This document shows, piece by piece, positions 50,415 to 60,179 of a DNA stretch of 64,000 nucleotides. The stretch is from Eubacterium_G segne (GTDB lineage: Bacteria > Bacillota > Clostridia > Lachnospirales > Lachnospiraceae): positions 124,001-188,000 of the forward strand of contig NZ_JACOOZ010000003.1 of the NCBI RefSeq assembly GCF_014287775.1. The letters run 5' to 3'. Positions within the stretch are counted from its first letter, which is position 1, and every line of letters starts with the position of its first letter. The notes below the pieces were generated by a model. That model made no database searches. It saw only the letters and a program-made list of their open reading frames with translations, and was not told the DNA's origin. The position numbers and the translations under genes were made by a program.

Positions 50415-51839
50415 ATGGGTTATCCTATAAGTAATTTAAGAACAGATTTTCAAGACATTAACGCTGATAATTACCAGATAATTAAGACCTATGAAGATAA
50501 ATTAACATCTGCTATGACAACCGGAGATTTTAGTGAGGTTTCAAATTATGTAAAACAAAATGGTGATGTAATTTTTAAAGTTGTTACCGATGCTAATTGG
50601 AAAAGAGACATCACAAATTATGTATTGGATTTAAAAAATTATACAGTTACAACCAAGAATCAGATAATGTTTTGTGACTCTAATATATCAACAGAAGATT
50701 TTAAAAAAATAGATGCTATATTAAGAACAAACGATGTTGTTGTATATTTAAAAAATACAGAACCGACAGAAATTGATAAAATAGATGTTAAACAGGAAAA
50801 CGGTAGTTATTTAACTATTTTTACCAATATGTCTACGAAAAACAACGTGTATTATTATGAGATTTCAGATAATGACATAGCTGAAATTGGTGAAAGTAAT
50901 AAGTTTAGTTATTATGTATATGGTACGGGTGGTACAGGAAGTATTGTAATTCGTACTAAAACCACGTTCGGTGCTAATTCATATTACTATGAGTTTAATG
51001 ATATAAATACTGTGGATGAATTAAAAGATGGCGATGTGTTCATAATTAAAACATTAAACACCGGAGATAAAAATATTGGTTTCTTCAAAATTGGAGAGCA
51101 GTTTTTTGCAACAAATCATAACGATGTAAATTATATAACTTCAGCAGTTACATCATACAAAACATATATATATGTATATGATTCTAAGGCTTTGTCATTA
51201 TCTGCAACCTATGGAGATGCAGGTTATATCGTATATGATAGTGATGGAACGGAATTAAGCGTTCTGCCCAATGGGTTTCAAAATATTTCATCTTCTGCAA
51301 AAGATGTTGTTTATGCTTATAAAAATATTGTAAATACAGGTGTTGGTGATGATCAGGTTTATTTAATGAGTAAAACTGTAGAGGATACATTGCATGAGAT
51401 TTTGGGGGATATTCTATTTAAAGTCGGTTCAAAATATACAACATGGAATTCTGCTAATTTAATAGGATATAACAATATTCTAACTGAAAATTCTGATTTT
51501 CCAATTCAGTATAAAAAGAAAAACAATTGGCTGTGTATTCGTGGTCAAATCAATATTAATTTAAAAAAAGTATCAACTCAATCTTCTTTGTTCCAATCTG
51601 TTAATAGTATGGTTACAAGTAGTGGGTCTTTTAATACATGGTTAAAATTATTTGATTTACCAATTGGTTATAGACCAAGTAAAAATACTCCTACTGTTTG
51701 CATGGGAACAGGTAGATCTTGTTATGTTGTATATGTCACTACAGACGGTGGTGTGTATCTTGGGCGTAGACAAGACAACTTATCTGGTGGACAAGTATAT
51801 AACTTTCCAATAGATTTACAAATACCTCTGGATGTTTAA
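50415..51839 (+). CDS. baseplate/tail-fibre protein
   Basis: A 474-aa protein. The N-terminal about 90 residues resemble the attachment end of fibre proteins (YPISNLRTDFQDINADNYQIIKTYEDKL). The middle is beta-rich and the C-terminus (SYVVYVTTDGGVYLGRRQDNLSGGQVYNFPIDLQIPL) looks like a compact beta domain of a receptor binder. RBS AAGGAGGAAATAAAAA. Confidence 0.6.
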   Translation: MGYPISNLRTDFQDINADNYQIIKTYEDKLTSAMTTGDFSEVSNYVKQNGDVIFKVVTDANWKRDITNYVLDLKNYTVTTKNQIMFCDSNISTEDFKKIDAILRTNDVVVYLKNTEPTEIDKIDVKQENGSYLTIFTNMSTKNNVYYYEISDNDIAEIGESNKFSYYVYGTGGTGSIVIRTKTTFGANSYYYEFNDINTVDELKDGDVFIIKTLNTGDKNIGFFKIGEQFFATNHNDVNYITSAVTSYKTYIYVYDSKALSLSATYGDAGYIVYDSDGTELSVLPNGFQNISSSAKDVVYAYKNIVNTGVGDDQVYLMSKTVEDTLHEILGDILFKVGSKYTTWNSANLIGYNNILTENSDFPIQYKKKNNWLCIRGQININLKKVSTQSSLFQSVNSMVTSSGSFNTWLKLFDLPIGYRPSKNTPTVCMGTGRSCYVVYVTTDGGVYLGRRQDNLSGGQVYNFPIDLQIPLDV

Positions 51840-51851
51840 AAGGAGGAACAA

Positions 51852-54800
51852 ATGAACGAAGATGTTTTAAATTTTTTAACTGATTCTGCTAATTCCATCC
51901 GTGAACAATTAGGCGAATCCGAAAAATATTATTTGAAGGATTTTGCCAATTTAATAAAAAAAATCCCAAAAGGAATTATAGTCATAGATGGGAATGAACC
52001 TATAAAAAACCGAATTAAAGATAGGGTTTATTTTGTTAGATATAAAGATACCGAAGGATATAGTTATAAATTTGAAGACTATTTAGGTAATGAATTATCT
52101 TTATCTTGTGTCAAAAACATATTAACAAAATATAAAGATAATACTCTTTACATTGCAGCTTCTAATTCTAACATATACGAAAAGCGGTATGCTGATTACG
52201 TTTGTACCGGAACAAACGATGAAAAAATCATACAGAAAGCTATTGATGAATTATATGCATTGGGTGGTGGTACAGTTAAGTTATCTTCTGGCATATTCAA
52301 TATTGGAAGTTTTACATTATCATCAGATGGAATATATAGAGCAATAACTCTACCATCAGGTGATAAGAGATATACAATTGACATCGTTGGTCAGAGTCAG
52401 ATGACGGGCGAAAAAGATAGTTCTTCTATATATGGTACAAGACTTTTTGTTTCACAGGATGCGTTAAATAGTATTGACACATCAAAACAGTATGAAGTAA
52501 TTTCTGCTCTTCCTTCTACCAATAGTCCAAATAATGTAATTCATTTAACAGAATTTGAAGTTAGGCTTGCTACTAATCAAAAACCTGTTGTGTGTATTGA
52601 TTTATTTAACTTTGGAAGAGCCAGATTGGATAGAATTAAGTGTATTGCATATACAAACACAAATGCTAGTTTAACTAAAGCAGTTAAAGGCTGTATCGGT
52701 ATTAGAATGCTTAATGGAAGTAATAACGGACAGGAAAATAACTTTAATTCTTGTGGTTGTTCTGGATTCTATGAAGCTTTTCAGATTGGCGGCGAACACG
52801 TTGTTATGAATAACTGTTCGGCAATAAAAAATGTATATGGTTATACTTTCGGCAATTACACATATCAGAGAGCATTTAATCATGCTATTACATTAATTAA
52901 CTGTTGTGATGAAAGAGACGTGAATCTCCCGTATTTTCATTCAAATACTGGAACACAGCGAATTAATTTAATTGATTTTTGTATTGAAAGATATGCTTCT
53001 GCCACTCCTGGTGGGGTGCTAGGTAATCTTGCAAAAGAATCTAAAAATGGAATGTTTAGTGGCGATATTTCATTTACTGTTATGGATGATTCGGCTACTA
53101 ATGTAGTAAATATTCCATTTTTTGAAAAAGGAAATGGAAAGAATTTTAAGGTAAGAAACTCAATTCATGCATTATCAGGAACAACTAAATTAAGAGAAAG
53201 TTATGCAGCTAATCAGGGACAAACATATTATGATACAGATTTAAAATGTTTAATGTATTATCTTAATGATGAATGGGTTAAAATTGCTGGAAATTCTTCA
53301 AGTGAAGAAAATGATGAAATATTAGACATTAAATCATTAAATTGTATAAAAGGTGGATTGAGAACGACCGATGGTTCAGAAATTGATTCTAATTATTATG
53401 TACGTTCAGAATATATCTCATATGATGATGACTGCTATTACACAATTACGTGTCCTATTGGGAAATGTGTTTATTGCTTTCTTTATGACGAAAATAAAAA
53501 ATATGTAAGTTATTCGAAGAAGCAGGAAGGTACATATGTATATAGAGTGCCTAGAGGAAGTTATATACGGTTTTTATTTAAGTACACGGATAGCACTTAT
53601 TCATCAGGAACAATTATTACTTCTCCTTCTGATTTTCTCGCAGATTATATTATCACAAGAACAGAAAAAGAATTAGATATTAATACTAATGATAATATTT
53701 ATTTCTACGTTGATGGAGATGACGGAAGTCGTGTTCCTTGTGTTCTTAGACTCCCATCTACATATAAATCAAGTGGTAAAGCTACACAGTTGGTAATGTG
53801 TGCTCACGGTGCAGGTGGAACTATTGTTCCATCAACAGATACAAATCAGCTAACCACTTGGTTAGGATATGTTGATAATGGATATGCTATATTTGATGTT
53901 CATGGTGCTTCTGCTACTATGTCAAAACATTGGGGAAATGAAGAAACCATTCATGTATATTATAGAGCATATAGATACATTGTCGAGAATTATAACATTG
54001 ATGAAACTATGATAATCAGTGGTAAGTCAATGGGTGGACTAACTGCGATTAACTTTGCGAGTTATTATCCAAATGTGTGTCGTTGTATTGCTGTATTATA
54101 TCCGGTAACTGATTTATATAATCAGATTAACATCAACAAGGAAATGATTAGTAATGGTAATACTTCAAGTATGTTAAAAGCGTATGGAATAACATCATGG
54201 ACGGATGAAAACACTTTGCCTGAGAAGATGATTGGTTTTAATCCGCTACATTCTCGTGTGGTTGCAGCTAATAAGATTTTACTAAATATTCCAATCAAAA
54301 TTTGGCACGGGAATGCAGATACGTATGTTGATTATAACAAAACAGTTGACTTTGTTACTGCAATTAAAAATGCAGGTGGTCATGCAGAGTGTGTTCTTAA
54401 AGACGGAATCTATCACGGAAATTACGATAAAAACAAAACACCTTTATCCGAAACTAATGCAACTGGTGTTGTTTATGATAACTATTGGAAAACAGAGGTT
54501 GTAGAAAAGGAATTAATACCGTGGGTTGAGAATTTTAAGGGTACGAAGAAAAATACAAATAAAACAATTCGTGTTAATGGTTCAAATGATTTACAACCCA
54601 CTGCAAATAATAATCATTGGAAAAACAAGAAATGGTATGCTTATGGCACAAGTTTAACAGATATTGACAATGTTGGGCAGTATTGTAAAACAGTTAGAGA
54701 TTTGAGTGGATTAACATTAACAAACAAAGGTAAATCTGGTGGTGGAATTTGTGCTAACACATTAATTAAAGATGCTGTGATGAACACCACAGATGGAAAG

Positions 54801-56411
54801 ACTTCTGCTGACTTAATCACATTGGAAGTCGGTGCAAACGACACTTCTGCTATTCTTGGAACAATATATGATACAAGCGATAACACATTCTGCGGAGCAT
54901 TAAATCAATGTATCAGATACCTTCAGAAAAATACAAACGCACAAATAGTTGTTATTTCTTCAACAAATAGTCGTTATAAATCTGGTGATAAAACAGTTGA
55001 GTTTACACCTGAAAAAACTTTTGCTAGTGATAATCATACAAAATATGACCAATGGAAAGCTATTAAAGAGGTATGTGCTATTAATAGTGTTCCATACATA
55101 GCCATGGGTGAAGAGGCAGGACTGGGATATGCAAGAATGATTGCGTCTGATAAATACAATATTGATAACATACATCATACTGCTCTCGCCGGCAAGAATC
55201 TTGGTGAATTTGTATGGAGTAAATTAAAAGATATTCCTTTGTGGTTAAGTGAATTAAGCACTACTACATTAAAGATTACAACTCAGCCGACAGATGTTAT
55301 AGGGAAAAGTGGTGACTCTATTAGTTATACAGTTGTAGCAACTGGAATAGGTCTTACATATCAATGGCAAGTAAAATCAGATGTTAGTGCTGAGTGGAAA
55401 GATACTTCTATAGCAGGTAGCACTCTTTCTACTTTATCATTTACTGTTCCAAATAATTATACTAATAGATACTATAGGTGTGTGATTAGTGACAGTAATG
55501 GTAATACCTTAATTTCTAATGCAGTAAAATTGATTTTACATCCACTTAAAATCACAACTCAGCCGACAGATACTTCTGCCGCAATTGGTGATTCTGTTAT
55601 ATTTACAGTTGTTACTGAAGGAAATAATCTTTCATATCAATGGCAAGTAAGTTCATCTAATGGTGCAAAATGGGGTGATACTGCCTTAGATGGAAACAAA
55701 ACAGCAACATTAACTGTTTCACCTGTTGCAACGGTGCATAATGGAAGATTGTACAGATGTGTTGTTACAGACACATTGTTTGGAGATACGGTTATTTCAA
55801 ACGCAGCAAAATTCACTGTAATTAATACAAGTCCAATTAAAATCACAAACCAGCCAACAGATGTAGATTCGGCTGTAGGAAACTCTGTTTCATTTAGTGT
55901 TATAGCAGAGGGTGATGGCTTAACATATCAGTGGCAATTAAGTAAAGATGGTGGCACAACTTGGGGAAATACTTCTGTAAATGGAAATACAAGTAAATTC
56001 ATTAATTTTGCTGTTCCAAATGCAGATTATAATGGAAGAATGTTCAGATGTGTAATTACTGATGCAAGTGGAAATACATTAGCATCAAATTCAGCGACAC
56101 TTACACTTAATGGTGTTCCTGATGTTACGATTACTTCTCAACCACAAGATATTTCAGCTAAGGTTGGTGACACAATAAATATCTCGGTTGTAGCAAAATC
56201 AAGTAAGAGTAACAAATTAACATATCAATGGCAGGTATCTAGTACAGGAACAATATGGAGCAATACAACTGTTACAGGATATAATACTTCTGCTCTTAAT
56301 TTTGCTATTCCTAATGCAAATTACAATGGAAGGCAGTATAGATGCCTTGTAACAGACGGTAATGGTAGTTGGGCATTGTCAGATGCTATGACGCTTACTG
56401 TAACTGAATAA
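51852..56411 (+). CDS. multi-enzyme tailspike: beta-helix, serine hydrolase, SGNH hydrolase, four Ig domains
   Basis: A 1519-aa protein. Residues 1-90 form the attachment end. About 95-430 is a pectate-lyase-like beta-helix (DEKIIQKAIDELYALGGGTVKLSSG onward). About 610-900 is an alpha/beta hydrolase with oxyanion-type HGAGG (652-656), nucleophile S726 in GKSMGG, D823 (HGNAD) and H855. About 925-1125 is an SGNH hydrolase with S934 (YGTSLTD), GAND (994-997) and D1105-x-x-H1108. Four Ig-like repeats begin near 1142, 1234, 1331 and 1427 (ITxQPTD...GLTYQWQ). It should bind and deacylate or cut a cell-surface polysaccharide. All catalytic residues are intact. Confidence 0.85.
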   Translation: MNEDVLNFLTDSANSIREQLGESEKYYLKDFANLIKKIPKGIIVIDGNEPIKNRIKDRVYFVRYKDTEGYSYKFEDYLGNELSLSCVKNILTKYKDNTLYIAASNSNIYEKRYADYVCTGTNDEKIIQKAIDELYALGGGTVKLSSGIFNIGSFTLSSDGIYRAITLPSGDKRYTIDIVGQSQMTGEKDSSSIYGTRLFVSQDALNSIDTSKQYEVISALPSTNSPNNVIHLTEFEVRLATNQKPVVCIDLFNFGRARLDRIKCIAYTNTNASLTKAVKGCIGIRMLNGSNNGQENNFNSCGCSGFYEAFQIGGEHVVMNNCSAIKNVYGYTFGNYTYQRAFNHAITLINCCDERDVNLPYFHSNTGTQRINLIDFCIERYASATPGGVLGNLAKESKNGMFSGDISFTVMDDSATNVVNIPFFEKGNGKNFKVRNSIHALSGTTKLRESYAANQGQTYYDTDLKCLMYYLNDEWVKIAGNSSSEENDEILDIKSLNCIKGGLRTTDGSEIDSNYYVRSEYISYDDDCYYTITCPIGKCVYCFLYDENKKYVSYSKKQEGTYVYRVPRGSYIRFLFKYTDSTYSSGTIITSPSDFLADYIITRTEKELDINTNDNIYFYVDGDDGSRVPCVLRLPSTYKSSGKATQLVMCAHGAGGTIVPSTDTNQLTTWLGYVDNGYAIFDVHGASATMSKHWGNEETIHVYYRAYRYIVENYNIDETMIISGKSMGGLTAINFASYYPNVCRCIAVLYPVTDLYNQININKEMISNGNTSSMLKAYGITSWTDENTLPEKMIGFNPLHSRVVAANKILLNIPIKIWHGNADTYVDYNKTVDFVTAIKNAGGHAECVLKDGIYHGNYDKNKTPLSETNATGVVYDNYWKTEVVEKELIPWVENFKGTKKNTNKTIRVNGSNDLQPTANNNHWKNKKWYAYGTSLTDIDNVGQYCKTVRDLSGLTLTNKGKSGGGICANTLIKDAVMNTTDGKTSADLITLEVGANDTSAILGTIYDTSDNTFCGALNQCIRYLQKNTNAQIVVISSTNSRYKSGDKTVEFTPEKTFASDNHTKYDQWKAIKEVCAINSVPYIAMGEEAGLGYARMIASDKYNIDNIHHTALAGKNLGEFVWSKLKDIPLWLSELSTTTLKITTQPTDVIGKSGDSISYTVVATGIGLTYQWQVKSDVSAEWKDTSIAGSTLSTLSFTVPNNYTNRYYRCVISDSNGNTLISNAVKLILHPLKITTQPTDTSAAIGDSVIFTVVTEGNNLSYQWQVSSSNGAKWGDTALDGNKTATLTVSPVATVHNGRLYRCVVTDTLFGDTVISNAAKFTVINTSPIKITNQPTDVDSAVGNSVSFSVIAEGDGLTYQWQLSKDGGTTWGNTSVNGNTSKFINFAVPNADYNGRMFRCVITDASGNTLASNSATLTLNGVPDVTITSQPQDISAKVGDTINISVVAKSSKSNKLTYQWQVSSTGTIWSNTTVTGYNTSALNFAIPNANYNGRQYRCLVTDGNGSWALSDAMTLTVTE
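55275..56408 (+). repeat. four tandem Ig-like domain repeats
   Basis: Repeat units of 92-97 codons start with I-T-x-Q-P and contain a YQWQ strand and a YRC strand. The DNA has diverged more than the protein, so the repeats are old. Confidence 0.8.
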
Positions 56412-56417
56412 TTTTGA

Positions 56418-56448
56418 GGGAGTGGGCTAGTCTCACTCCTTTTATTTT
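56418..56448 (+). terminator. terminator-like hairpin after the tailspike gene
   Basis: GGAGTG/CACTCC with inner pairs, followed by TTTTATTTT. Confidence 0.65.
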
Positions 56449-56461
56449 AAGGAGAATGAAA

Positions 56462-57562
56462 ATGAACGAACAATTAATTTTTAGAGCAAATTCTAAAGTC
56501 CTTGGTGCTTGCAATCATGTTAGAATTTTTAAGGGCGAAAAGAATGTTGACTATTTAGAGATATTGATTCCACAGACTTATGGTGGAATTAACTTAAGTG
56601 AATGTGATTGTGCGTTGACATATATTATGCCTGATGGAAATGAAAATAATCTTTTAATTAACGATTGTTTACAAGATTATTTATATAAAGAATTATTAGT
56701 GTATCAAATTAATATAGATGAACGTTTTACTTCTGTTTCTGGCGAAATTATATTATATCTTACATTCACTAATAATTCTAACAATGATAACGATGTTGTT
56801 TTAAAAACCTCTACTGCTATTATTCATATAAACGAACATCCATCTGGTAATCACAATACTACAGAAGAACAAAAAGATTTAATTGCTGAGATACTATTAA
56901 GAAGCAAAAAAGCTTTAGATACAGCTAAATCTATTGAAGAACGTGCAAACAATGGTGATTTTGACGGAAAACAAGGCGAACAGGGTATTCAAGGTGAAAA
57001 AGGGGAAAATGGTGAAAATGGTTATTCTCCCACTGTTTCAATAACGGATATTGAAAATGGACACAAGGTTGTAATTCAAGATAAAGAAGGAGAAAAATCT
57101 TTTGATGTCTTTAATGGAAAAATTGGCAAGGATGGTTATACTCCTGTAAAAAATGTCGACTACTTTGATGGAGAAAAAGGTGATACTGGTGCTGATGGTA
57201 AATCGGCATTTGAATTATATCAACAAGCTTATCCTGAGTTTACAGGTACATATATTGAATGGCTTGAATCACTTAAAGGTGAGCCGGGAAAACAAGGAGA
57301 AAAGGGTTCTGATGGAAAGGATTATGTTTTAACTGAGCAAGATAAGGAAGATATTTCTTTTTTAACAATTGACGATACTCTAGAATCATCGACAAACAAA
57401 ACTTACTCAATTAATAAAATTAAAAATGAATTAGAGTTTATGTTTGTTACACAAGATGAATTAAATGAAATATTAAATTCTACTTCTCCTATTATGACCC
57501 AAGACGAACTTGTTAATAGCTTGGTTGACAATTATGTGAATGGAGGTGGAGCCAATGACTAG
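56462..57562 (+). CDS. BppU-type baseplate protein with collagen-like stalk
   Basis: A 366-aa protein. Residues 1-125 resemble the BppU N-terminal domain (VRIFKGEKNVDYLEILIPQTYGGINLSECDCALTYIMPDG). Gly-x-y collagen-like runs follow (GKQGEQGIQGEKGENGENG and two later blocks near 230-290), then coiled C-terminal helices. Collagen-like stalks are trimeric spacers that carry receptor-binding heads. ATG 56462 follows AAGGAGAATGAAA. The next gene overlaps its stop. Confidence 0.82.
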   Translation: MNEQLIFRANSKVLGACNHVRIFKGEKNVDYLEILIPQTYGGINLSECDCALTYIMPDGNENNLLINDCLQDYLYKELLVYQINIDERFTSVSGEIILYLTFTNNSNNDNDVVLKTSTAIIHINEHPSGNHNTTEEQKDLIAEILLRSKKALDTAKSIEERANNGDFDGKQGEQGIQGEKGENGENGYSPTVSITDIENGHKVVIQDKEGEKSFDVFNGKIGKDGYTPVKNVDYFDGEKGDTGADGKSAFELYQQAYPEFTGTYIEWLESLKGEPGKQGEKGSDGKDYVLTEQDKEDISFLTIDDTLESSTNKTYSINKIKNELEFMFVTQDELNEILNSTSPIMTQDELVNSLVDNYVNGGGAND

Positions 57563-58445
57563 TATATGGGAAATAGAATCTTTAGTAAATCTAAAAAATA
57601 AGTTAAAAAATATTCTAATCAGCAGAAAAGTTGATGTATCTGATGACGATAATATGTCTACTTTAGTAAATAAAGTTAATGATGTAAGGGATAATGTGGA
57701 GTTAGAAGGATTATTAACTGGCAATCTTACTGAATTTAAAAGCGAAAGTTTAACAGAATTAAGAAGTTATGCATTTTGCAGTTGTAGTAAATTGACTAAA
57801 ATTGATATTCCTAACTGTACAAATATTGCAACTCAGTGTTTTAGTTCAGACTTAAACCTTGAAAAAATAGAAATATTGAAATCAGGGTCGATGAATGGAA
57901 CAAGTACTTTTTATAATTGTACTATGTTGAAAAAGGTCATATTACCCTTGTTTGTCTCCAGCAGTGCTTCATCAACGTTTCAAAACTGTGGAAAATTAGA
58001 GTTAATAGATATTAATACAATAACATTAAGTTTTCAACCTTTTTCTGGTTGCAATAATTTAAAGACATTAATATATCGAAGAACCTCTGGAGTAAATTCA
58101 ATAAGCTCTATATCATTACTCCCAAGTATTTTCCCAAAATACGGCTATCTTTATGTACCAGAGTCTTTACTTGAATCATATAAAAAAGCAACCAATTGGG
58201 TAACGATTGCTGACCGAATAATCAAATTAGAAGGAACAATATATGAGGATATGTATTGGTGCAATAAAGATATGATGTTTATATTGGTTGATTCTATAGA
58301 ATTTGAAATTCCAAAAGATACTACCGTTCTTCAATATAAGAATACTTATCAGATAGAACATTTATATTCAGATGGAATAGAATTAGCAGATGATAAATTA
58401 TTACACGATTATATAAGCACTACAATAACAACGGAGGTGGAATGA
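57555..58445 (+). CDS. leucine-rich-repeat (BspA-like) receptor-binding protein
   Basis: A 296-aa protein with LRR_5/BspA-type repeats from residue 55 to about 205 (LTELRSYAFCSCSKLTKIDIPNCTNIATQCFSSDLNLEKIEI...; LYVPESLLESYKKATNW at the end), followed by a small beta domain. BspA-type repeats bind host surface proteins or glycans. ATG 57555 follows GGAGGTGGAGCCA and overlaps the upstream stop. It is probably a tail-tip adhesin, coupled to the BppU gene. Confidence 0.78.
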   Translation: MTSIWEIESLVNLKNKLKNILISRKVDVSDDDNMSTLVNKVNDVRDNVELEGLLTGNLTEFKSESLTELRSYAFCSCSKLTKIDIPNCTNIATQCFSSDLNLEKIEILKSGSMNGTSTFYNCTMLKKVILPLFVSSSASSTFQNCGKLELIDINTITLSFQPFSGCNNLKTLIYRRTSGVNSISSISLLPSIFPKYGYLYVPESLLESYKKATNWVTIADRIIKLEGTIYEDMYWCNKDMMFILVDSIEFEIPKDTTVLQYKNTYQIEHLYSDGIELADDKLLHDYISTTITTEVE

Positions 58446-58630
58446 TGATAATTGTTGAAAACAAAATAACCAACGGAAAAGAATTTATTCACACATATTC
58501 CGATAAAGGAATGAAAATCAAACGTGAAAATGTTCTATATGACGAAGCGTACGACCCTATAGAATTTTCTGAAGAGAGAATTTATGAAGAAACAGATATA
58601 GTAATTGGTGAAGATATTGAAGATGTTTAG
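58442..58630 (+). CDS. small protein between LRR and SGNH genes
   Basis: A 62-aa acidic protein whose ATG overlaps the upstream stop, with GGAGGTGG as RBS. It ends in Glu/Asp-rich sequence (EETDIVIGEDIEDV). Similar short proteins occur after tail fibre genes in Clostridial phages. Function unknown. Confidence 0.6.
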   Translation: MMIIVENKITNGKEFIHTYSDKGMKIKRENVLYDEAYDPIEFSEERIYEETDIVIGEDIEDV

Positions 58631-58648
58631 TAATAGGTGGTGTTAATT

Positions 58649-60100
58649 ATGAATTTGGAATTAAAAAAAATTATTTCTCAATTGTGGAGTACATGTAAAT
58701 ATACTTTCCCTATCATTAATGATACTGCTAAATCAGATAAAAATGTATATTCATCTAATAAAACAGAAGAAATAATTGAAGAAAAACTAAATAATAGCAA
58801 TATTTCTATTGAAAGCGTATTTGATGAGGATAGCACAAACGCTGTTGCTAATAATATTCTTTTAAATTTTTTTAAAACTGGTTCACTTAGTATGAAAGAA
58901 CTTGTTAATGGAGATATTACACTAAATCCCACTTGGGAATTTGGAGCTTTAAATGAAAAGGGAGAAAATAACGATACAAGTACCAGAATAAGAACTAGAG
59001 ACTATATTGAAATTGATGATAATCCTATTACAATTTCTGCACTAACATCATCAGTTGGATTTGCCTATTGTCTTTATAATTCAAATAAAGAACTTTCAGG
59101 TGGTCAAACATCTAAATATCAAACAGATTCTGTAACTATAGAATCAAGTGATACAATAAAATATATAAGAGTATGGTCAAATACAATTAACGTTAATAAA
59201 GCCACTGAATTAATTTCAATTGTTAAAAATATTAAAACTGATGAAAAAGTAATTGTTAATAAGAAATTAATGTATAATAAAGAAGAAATTGATAATATGG
59301 ATATTAGTAGTTATTGGAAGGATAAAACACTTATATTTACAGGCGATAGCATCCCACATGGACAAACAATGCAGGGTAATGTTGATAAGCCTTATCCAAA
59401 TATTGTTGCAGAAAAATTAGGAATGAAATTAATTAATTATTCCATTGGTGGAAGTACGTTCGCGTGTAAAAAAGATTATGGTGGATGTTTTGCTAATGGA
59501 ACTGAATTTAATAATGCCACTAAAGACACTTCAAAAATTTATGATATTATAATTGGTCAATCTTATAATACATATAAATATGATAGTGAAAATAATAAAT
59601 GGATAGCTGCTAAAATTGGAGATTCCAGAACACCTTTAAGTGAAAGAATTAAACTTATGTCAGATGGAGATTTAATTATTTACGCAGGTGGAACAAATGA
59701 TTTTCAATATAATTGGACTGAAATAGGAACAATGACAGATAGAACGAATAATACATTTTATGGTGCATTACATAATACATGTTTAGCTTTGTTAGAAAAA
59801 TATAAAGGAAAACAAATAATATTTTGTACTCCTATAAAACGTTGTCAAAGTCCTTATACATCAATAGAAAGTAAAAATAACCATGGTTTAACCCTTAAAG
59901 ATTATGGAAATATAATTAAAGAAGTTTGTGATTATTATTCAATACCAATAATTGATTTATACAGCATCAGCGGACTCAATCCGCACATCCAAAGCCAATC
60001 AAGTTATTTTGATAATTATAAAACCCATCCGTTACAAGAAGGACATAATATTTTAGGAGGTATTATAGCAAGTGCTATTCAAGGGATAAGAAGCATTTAA
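58649..60100 (+). CDS. second SGNH-hydrolase tail protein
   Basis: A 483-aa protein. The N-terminal half is a helical and beta attachment part (SSNKTEEIIEEKLNNSNIS...; GDITLNPTWEFGALNEKGENN). From residue 230 an SGNH/GDSL hydrolase follows: GDSIPHG with S234, IGGST, GGTND with N350, and a D455...H460 block (DNYKTHP). It probably removes acyl groups from cell-surface glycans, alongside the tailspike. RBS AGGTGGTGTTAATT supports ATG 58649. Confidence 0.83.
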   Translation: MNLELKKIISQLWSTCKYTFPIINDTAKSDKNVYSSNKTEEIIEEKLNNSNISIESVFDEDSTNAVANNILLNFFKTGSLSMKELVNGDITLNPTWEFGALNEKGENNDTSTRIRTRDYIEIDDNPITISALTSSVGFAYCLYNSNKELSGGQTSKYQTDSVTIESSDTIKYIRVWSNTINVNKATELISIVKNIKTDEKVIVNKKLMYNKEEIDNMDISSYWKDKTLIFTGDSIPHGQTMQGNVDKPYPNIVAEKLGMKLINYSIGGSTFACKKDYGGCFANGTEFNNATKDTSKIYDIIIGQSYNTYKYDSENNKWIAAKIGDSRTPLSERIKLMSDGDLIIYAGGTNDFQYNWTEIGTMTDRTNNTFYGALHNTCLALLEKYKGKQIIFCTPIKRCQSPYTSIESKNNHGLTLKDYGNIIKEVCDYYSIPIIDLYSISGLNPHIQSQSSYFDNYKTHPLQEGHNILGGIIASAIQGIRSI

Positions 60101-60120
60101 AATTAAATATTAACTAACTT

Positions 60121-60152
60121 AGAGAGCAGTCATATACTGCTCTCTTTTATTT
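60121..60152 (+). terminator. intrinsic terminator before the endolysin
   Basis: A 10-bp stem AGAGAGCAGT/ACTGCTCTCT followed by TTTATTTT. Confidence 0.78.
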
Positions 60153-60179
60153 TGTAAATGTAAAAAGGAGGAAAAATTA

